DNA from: DASXTS01 sp036505275
GTDB lineage: Bacteria; Actinomycetota; Actinomycetes; Mycobacteriales; Pseudonocardiaceae
DNA: 8,317 nucleotides
Direction: 5' to 3'
Assembly (NCBI GenBank): GCA_036505275.1
Contig: DASXTS010000350.1
Coordinates: forward strand, 1 to 8,317
Shown: positions 5,040 to 8,317 of the stretch, piece after piece
Numbering within the stretch: position 1 is the stretch's first letter
How the letters are laid out: every line of letters begins with the position of its first letter
Program-made: the position numbers and the translations under genes
Notes under the pieces: model-generated
The model's database searches: none
What the model saw: only the letters and a program-made list of their open reading frames with translations
What the model was told of the DNA's origin: nothing

Positions 5040-5882
5040 ATGGCCAACCCGTTCGTGAAGTTCTGGAAGTACCTCATGGCGGCGTTCTCGTCCAAGATCG
5101 ACGAACACGCCGACCCCAAGGTGCAGATCCAGCAGGCGATCGAGGAAGCCCAGCGGCAGCACCAGGCGCTGTCCCAGCAGGCCGCCGCTGTGATCGGGAA
5201 CCAGCGGCAGCTGGAGATGAAGCTCAACCGCCAGCTCGGCGAGGTGGAGCGGTTGCAGGCCTCCGCCCGCCAGGCGCTGGTGCTCGCCGATCAGGCCCGG
5301 GCCGCCGGCGACGAGCAGAAGGCCGGCCAGTACGAGCGGAGCGCGCAGGCGTTCGCCACCCAGCTGGTCACGGCCGAGCAGTCCGTCGAGGACCTCAAGA
5401 GCCTGCACGACCAGTCGCTGCAGGCCGCCGGGCAGGCCAAGCAGGCCGTCGAGCGCAATGCCATGGTGCTGCAGCAGAAGCTGGCCGAGCGGACCAAGCT
5501 CCTGTCCCAGCTCGAGCAGGCCAAGATGCAGGAGCAGGTGTCGGCCTCGCTGCGGCAGATGACCGAGCTGGCCGCGCCGACCAACGTGCCGTCGCTGGCG
5601 GAGGTCCGGGACAAGATCGAACGGCGGTACGCCAACGCGATCGGCGCCTCGGAGCTGGCCCAGAACTCGGTGCAGGGCCGAATGCTCGAGGTTCAGCAGT
5701 CGACCATCGACATGGCCGGCGCCTCCAGGCTGGAGCAGATCCGGGCCTCGCTGCACGGTGGCCCGGTGGCCCCGCAGGTGACCAGTGGCGCGTCGCAGCC
5801 GGCGGCCCAGCCGGCCCCGCCGGCAGCGAAGCCGGCAGAGCAGGCGGTACCGCCGACCGGGCAGCAGGCCGGCCAGTCCTGA
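5040..5882 (+). CDS. pspA: Phage shock protein A / IM30 family (35-kDa antigen type)
   Basis: 280 residues, ATG 5040 to TGA 5880-5882. PspA is a cytoplasmic ESCRT-III-like coiled-coil protein that oligomerises on the inner face of the membrane and limits leakage under envelope stress. The sequence closely follows the mycobacterial 35-kDa antigen Rv2744c: amphipathic N-terminal helix MANPFVKFWKYLMAAFSSKI (1-20), then DEHADPKVQIQQAIEEAQ, LVTAEQSVEDLKSLHDQ, KAVERNAMVLQQK, LEQAKMQEQVSASLR and VRDKIERRYANAIG. Almost all of residues 1-237 is helical coiled coil; the last 40 or so residues are a Pro/Ala/Gln-rich disordered tail. No signal peptide or transmembrane helix. The conserved MANPFVK fixes the start, although GGAGGAG directly abuts the ATG and the next purine patch (GAAGG, 5023-5027) is about 12 nt away, an unusual spacing. 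It is the last gene of the clgR block; regulation by ClgR is inferred from relatives. Confidence 0.97.
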   Translation: MANPFVKFWKYLMAAFSSKIDEHADPKVQIQQAIEEAQRQHQALSQQAAAVIGNQRQLEMKLNRQLGEVERLQASARQALVLADQARAAGDEQKAGQYERSAQAFATQLVTAEQSVEDLKSLHDQSLQAAGQAKQAVERNAMVLQQKLAERTKLLSQLEQAKMQEQVSASLRQMTELAAPTNVPSLAEVRDKIERRYANAIGASELAQNSVQGRMLEVQQSTIDMAGASRLEQIRASLHGGPVAPQVTSGASQPAAQPAPPAAKPAEQAVPPTGQQAGQS

Positions 5883-5884
5883 TC

Positions 5885-5914
5885 CGGACCGTCAGCGGCC
5901 CGTGATAGGGTCCG
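5885..5914 (+). terminator. Hairpin after pspA, candidate terminator of the clgR-pspA unit
   Basis: CGGACC (5885-5890) pairs with GGTCCG (5909-5914), and inside it GTCA can pair with TGAT (one G-T wobble) after a two-base bulge, leaving an eight-base loop. It starts two bases after the pspA stop. There is no T tract, but actinobacterial terminators often lack one. A TGATAGGGT sequence inside the hairpin (5904-5911) also resembles an extended -10 box, so part of this DNA could instead be a promoter. Confidence 0.4.
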
Positions 5915-5962
5915 TGACCAATTCGTGACGTAACCACATGTGCTCGATGGGTGAGTGGTCGC

Positions 5963-5975
5963 CGCAAATCTTGCG
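5963..5975. promoter_or_regulatory. Perfect dyad CGCAA-ATC-TTGCG in the permease upstream region
   Basis: Five-base arms separated by three bases, symmetric without mismatch, 103 bp before the permease start. Size and symmetry fit a small operator. No regulator gene is adjacent that would identify the binder. The TTGCGA inside it (5971-5976) also resembles a -35 hexamer. Confidence 0.35.
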
Positions 5976-6017
5976 ATCAGCCTGGCCCGTACGAGTGATT
6001 CATCCGGCTGGGTCTGT

Positions 6018-6037
6018 ACGTTACGAACACGTAACGT
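6018..6037. promoter_or_regulatory. Perfect 20-bp inverted repeat upstream of the permease, candidate operator
   Basis: ACGTTAC-GAACAC-GTAACGT has seven-base arms without mismatch and a six-base spacer, ending 41 bp before the permease GTG. The arms are AT-richer than the surroundings. TACGTT (6017-6022), a TANNNT box, overlaps the left arm, so a bound repressor would cover the probable promoter. The half-site core GTAAC recurs on the same strand at 5930-5934. Which regulator binds cannot be told from the sequence. Confidence 0.55.
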
Positions 6038-6078
6038 GGCACGATCCCGGTTGATTCGCCGGACGGGGAGGAGAGAGC

Positions 6079-7521
6079 GTGCCGTTCTGGGCGGTGCACG
6101 GCGACGGCCGTCGGCTGCCCGGCGACGCCACCGTCGCGGCGGAGGAGCGGCTGAGCTGGCCGCTGACCGTCGGCTTCGGCATGCAGTACTTCGTGGCGGT
6201 TGCCGCGGCGACCCTGCTCGTGCCGGCCCTCACCGGCCTGTCGCCGGCCACCACCCTGCTCTTCTCTGGGCTCGGCACGCTGGCCTTCCTGCTGGTCACC
6301 CGGCACCGGCTGCCGGCCTACCTCGGCTCATCGGTGGCGTTCGTCGCGCCGCTGCAGGCGGCGAGTGCGGCGGGGCTGGCCGCCCAGCTCGGCGGCGTGC
6401 TGATGGTCGGGCTGGTGCTGGCGGCCGTGGGCGTCGCGGTGAAGGCCATGGGCAACCGGGTGATCGACGCGCTGATGCCGCCGGTGGTCGCCGGCGCCGT
6501 GGTCCTGCTGGTCGGGCTGAGCCTGGCCCCGGCCGCGGTGCGGATGTTCGAGCGCCAGCCATGGGCCGGGGCTCTCACCGTGTTCGTGGTGCTGCTGGCC
6601 GCTGCCGTGCTGCCCGGCATGGGCGGCCGGTTCGCGGTGCTCGCCGGCGTGGCCGCCGGCTGGCTGGTCACCGCGATAGCCGGCGGCCTCGACCCGGCGC
6701 GGCTCTCGGCCGTGGGCCGGGCCGACTGGGCCGGGTTGCCCGAGCTGGCCGCGCCACAGATCACCCCGACGGTGGCGCTCGGCATGCTGCCGGTGGTGAT
6801 CGTGCTGGTCGCCGAGAACATCGCCGCGGTCAGGGCGGTGGGCGCCGTCACCGGGCGCAGCGTCGACGGGCTGACCGGGGACGCGCTGCTGGCCAACGGC
6901 CTGGCCACCACGGTGGCCGGGCTCGGCGGCGGCGCCGGCACCACGGTGTACCCGCAGGGCATCGGCGTGATGGCCGCCAGCCGGGTCTTCTCCACGGCGT
7001 GTTATGCCGTCGCCGGGCTGGCCGCCGTGGTGCTGTCGTTCTCGCCGAAGGCGGCCGCGGTGCTGCTCACCGTGCCGGCCGGGGTGCTGGGCGGGGCGTC
7101 GCTGGTGCTCTACGGCCTCATCGGCGTGCATGGCGCCAAGATCTGGCTGGACGCCCGCGTCGACCTCGCCGATCCGCTCACGCTGCTGGTGGCCGCGACC
7201 GCCGTGGTGGCCGGGGTCGGTGACCTCGGCGTCACTGTCGGCAGCGTGCAGGTCGGCGGCGTGGTGTGGGGCAGCGCCGCGATCATGCTGCTCTACCCGC
7301 TGCTGCGCGGGCTGCGCCGGTTGGTCCCGGCCCGCGGGCCGCTGCCGGAGCCGTTGACCGGGTCGGTGATCGAGCCGGTGATCGAGCCGGGGATCGAGCC
7401 GGGGATCGAGCCGCTGGGCGGACCCGAGGCGGCGCCAGGACCGGCGCCGCTGGCCATGCCGGAGCCGCGGTTCGGCCGCGGCACCGGCGGCGGCATCGGC
7501 TGGCAGCTCGGGCAGAAATAG
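6079..7521 (+). CDS. NCS2-family (uracil/xanthine-type) nucleobase permease
   Basis: 480 residues, GTG 6079, TAG 7519-7521; the Shine-Dalgarno GGGGAGGAG (6065-6073) ends 5 nt upstream. NCS2 carriers import uracil, xanthine or other nucleobases with protons through 14 transmembrane segments. Visible: TM1 with VGFGMQYFVAV (31-41), the GSSVAFVAP segment (83-91) characteristic of the UraA side of the family, the TM8 acidic residue E246 in VLVAENIAAVRAVGAVTGR, and the TM10 region TTVYPQGIGVMAASRVFST (288-306). Three family positions are changed: the TM1 Gln-His pair is Gln-Tyr (36-37), the uracil-contacting Glu of UraA TM10 is Q293, and the following Asn is G294. Gln at this place is usual in purine-type members, so uracil should not be assumed. 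The membrane part ends near residue 414; the rest is a hydrophilic tail with a VIEP/GIEP repeat that overlaps nei2 on the other strand. Regulation: two dyads upstream. Confidence 0.92.
   Translation: MPFWAVHGDGRRLPGDATVAAEERLSWPLTVGFGMQYFVAVAAATLLVPALTGLSPATTLLFSGLGTLAFLLVTRHRLPAYLGSSVAFVAPLQAASAAGLAAQLGGVLMVGLVLAAVGVAVKAMGNRVIDALMPPVVAGAVVLLVGLSLAPAAVRMFERQPWAGALTVFVVLLAAAVLPGMGGRFAVLAGVAAGWLVTAIAGGLDPARLSAVGRADWAGLPELAAPQITPTVALGMLPVVIVLVAENIAAVRAVGAVTGRSVDGLTGDALLANGLATTVAGLGGGAGTTVYPQGIGVMAASRVFSTACYAVAGLAAVVLSFSPKAAAVLLTVPAGVLGGASLVLYGLIGVHGAKIWLDARVDLADPLTLLVAATAVVAGVGDLGVTVGSVQVGGVVWGSAAIMLLYPLLRGLRRLVPARGPLPEPLTGSVIEPVIEPGIEPGIEPLGGPEAAPGPAPLAMPEPRFGRGTGGGIGWQLGQK
7293..7521. other. 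229-bp tail-to-tail coding overlap of permease and nei2
   Basis: The permease stop is at 7519-7521 and the nei2 frame does not meet a stop (TAG read on the minus strand) until 7295-7293. Both frames are therefore open over 229 bp: permease residues from about 405 to 480, covering its last membrane segment and tail, and nei2 residues from about 257 to 332, covering the second zinc-finger half and a 68-residue tail. Only the permease helix and the zinc finger have family support. Confidence 0.85.
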
Positions 7522-8291
7522 ACCGTCCGGTCCTGCTCCGGCCGGCGCGGATCGCCGAGCCGGCCGGAGCGGACGCCGGAGCCGCAGCGCAGGCAGGGCC
7601 GGCCGGTCCGCGAGTACACCCAGTTCTGCGCGCCGCGGCGTAGCTCACCGGTTGTGGACTGCTGCGGCCGCCACGCGTTGCGGGCCAGCAGGGTGCGCGC
7701 CAGGTCGACCGCCGCGGCGGCGTCCACGGCGGACACCGGTGCCCACGGCGAGACGCCGAGCAGGAAGCAGATCTCGGCGCGGTAGAGGTTGCCCACCCCG
7801 GCCATCACGGTCTGGTCCAGCAGCGCGAGCCCCAGCTCGCGTTCCGGCCGCGCGGCGAGCCTGGCCGCCGCGTCGGCCGCCAGCTCCGGCCCCCAGGAGG
7901 CGTCCAGCAGGTCCGGCCCGAGGTGCCCGACCAGCCGGTGCTCCTGCTCGGTGGGCACCAGTTCGAGGTCGTGCAGCCGGTAACCGACCGCGACCCGCTC
8001 GGCGGCCTGCAGGATGGCCCGCACGGCGTGCATCGGGCCGCCCCGCCAGCGCTCGCCCGGTCGGTACAGGTGCCAGGCGCCGTCCAGCCGCAGGTGGCTG
8101 TGCAGCGTTCGGCCGTCGTCCAGCCTGGTCAGCAGGTGCTTGCCGACCGTGGCCACCTCGCGCACCCGGCAGCCGGCAAGGTCGATCGTCGCCAGCTCGG
8201 GATGTCGTAGCTCGCCGCGGACCAGTTCCTTGCCGGCGAACGCATCGTGTAGCCGTCGCCCGGCGAGGAACACGGTGTCGCCCTCCGGCAC
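7293..8291 (-). CDS. nei2: Fpg/Nei-family DNA glycosylase/AP lyase, actinobacterial Nei2 type, with C-terminal extension
   Basis: 332 residues, GTG at 8291, TAG at 7295-7293. Bifunctional base-excision-repair enzyme that removes oxidised bases and cleaves the abasic strand. Visible: catalytic N-terminus MPEGDTV (P2 as the Schiff-base nucleophile after Met removal, E3), K51 in VGKHLL, LHSHLRLDG (63-71), the helix-two-turn-helix loop MAGVGNLYRAE (163-173, N168), and the zinc finger C233-x2-C236...C260-x2-C263 with the DNA-binding R255 in QDRTVYFC. MPEGD rather than MPELPE, and LHSHLRLDG, place it with Nei/Nei2 rather than Fpg (MutM). The finger spacing (23 residues between cysteine pairs) is longer than the classical 16. 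The enzyme core ends at Q264, but the frame continues for 68 low-complexity residues (Gly, Ser, Pro, Arg) antisense to the permease. The tail has no family support yet no stop precedes it. A TANNNT box ends 6 nt before the GTG. Confidence 0.94.
   Translation of the reverse strand: MPEGDTVFLAGRRLHDAFAGKELVRGELRHPELATIDLAGCRVREVATVGKHLLTRLDDGRTLHSHLRLDGAWHLYRPGERWRGGPMHAVRAILQAAERVAVGYRLHDLELVPTEQEHRLVGHLGPDLLDASWGPELAADAAARLAARPERELGLALLDQTVMAGVGNLYRAEICFLLGVSPWAPVSAVDAAAAVDLARTLLARNAWRPQQSTTGELRRGAQNWVYSRTGRPCLRCGSGVRSGRLGDPRRPEQDRTVYFCPSCQPMPPPVPRPNRGSGMASGAGPGAASGPPSGSIPGSIPGSITGSITDPVNGSGSGPRAGTNRRSPRSSG
7366..7413. repeat. Four 12-bp tandem units read on both strands
   Basis: Units GTGATCGAGCCG (two copies, 7366-7389) and GGGATCGAGCCG (two copies, 7390-7413) differ only in the second base. 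On the plus strand they encode VIEP VIEP GIEP GIEP (permease 430-445); on the minus strand they encode GSIP GSIP GSIT GSIT (nei2 294-309). Because the period is a multiple of three, both frames remain open. Confidence 0.95.
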
Positions 8292-8297
8292 GCGCCG

Positions 8298-8303
8298 AGT
8301 CTA
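8298..8303 (-). promoter_or_regulatory. Candidate -10 box of nei2 (leaderless)
   Basis: On the minus strand TAGACT (TANNNT) ends 6 nt before the GTG at 8291, with no Shine-Dalgarno between, so transcription may start at or next to the start codon. The -35 region falls beyond the window end. Confidence 0.45.
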
Positions 8304-8317
8304 AGGCGGGTCGGGCC

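Noticed and set aside
5000..5905. 301-codon plus-strand frame overlapping pspA in another frame
   Set aside because: It lies almost wholly inside the highly conserved pspA and reads as low-complexity Arg/Gly/Ala sequence.
5955..7223. 422-codon plus-strand frame overlapping the permease
   Set aside because: Arg/Gly-rich shadow; the permease frame has the NCS2 motifs and the Shine-Dalgarno.
1..8317. Phage, integrative element or defence island
   Set aside because: No integrase, transposase, att-like repeats, tRNA or toxin-antitoxin genes; gene order matches a conserved actinobacterial housekeeping neighbourhood.

Overview
The window is about 8.3 kb of very GC-rich chromosomal DNA from an actinobacterium, probably of the Pseudonocardiales (Amycolatopsis/Saccharopolyspora-like). 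The clues are GC-dominated third codon positions, GTG starts at five of the eight genes whose start is visible, several start codons that sit 6-8 nt after a TANNNT box (leaderless-type promoters), and the gene neighbourhood ftsK / argA-type GNAT / pgsA / clgR / 35-kDa PspA, which is the known Mycobacterium tuberculosis Rv2748c-Rv2744c neighbourhood. The lineage assignment is inference; no rRNA or other taxonomic marker is present.

Layout. 1-951 is the 3' end of ftsK (motor and DNA-reading gamma domain). Three bases later, and convergent to it, lies a 168-aa GNAT acetyltransferase (955-1461, minus) of the actinobacterial ArgA type. It diverges from rimO (1495-2907) across only 33 bp that hold two back-to-back -10 boxes. 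rimO overlaps pgsA (2904-3542) by ATGA. Then follows an envelope-stress/proteolysis block: clgR (3670-4089) behind a candidate ECF-sigma promoter and a ClgR-like dyad, a membrane-anchored coiled-coil protein of unknown function (4162-4995) carrying a 12-bp coding minisatellite, and pspA (5040-5882). A 196-bp intergenic region with a terminator-like hairpin and two perfect dyads leads to an NCS2-family nucleobase permease (6079-7521). The permease runs tail-to-tail into a minus-strand Nei2-type DNA glycosylase (7293-8291), with a 229-bp antisense coding overlap.

How the genes may work together: ClgR is the Clp-protease regulator and, in mycobacteria, the activator of pspA; PspA protects the membrane; PgsA makes the anionic phospholipid precursor of the membrane PspA acts on. 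The unknown protein between clgR and pspA has one N-terminal membrane anchor and a predicted cytoplasmic coiled coil, so it is a good candidate membrane partner of PspA, comparable in role (not shown to be homologous) to mycobacterial PspM, although in M. tuberculosis that gene lies after pspA rather than before it.

Most of the window is conserved housekeeping sequence and I see no mobile element, RNA gene or CRISPR array. The most unusual points are the clgR-X-pspA arrangement with its candidate stress promoter/operator, three independent tandem 12-bp repeats, the double-strand-coded repeat in the permease/nei2 overlap, and altered motif residues in the GNAT and the permease. The longest stretch without a gene is 5883-6078 (196 bp); no gene-free stretch exceeds 300 bp.
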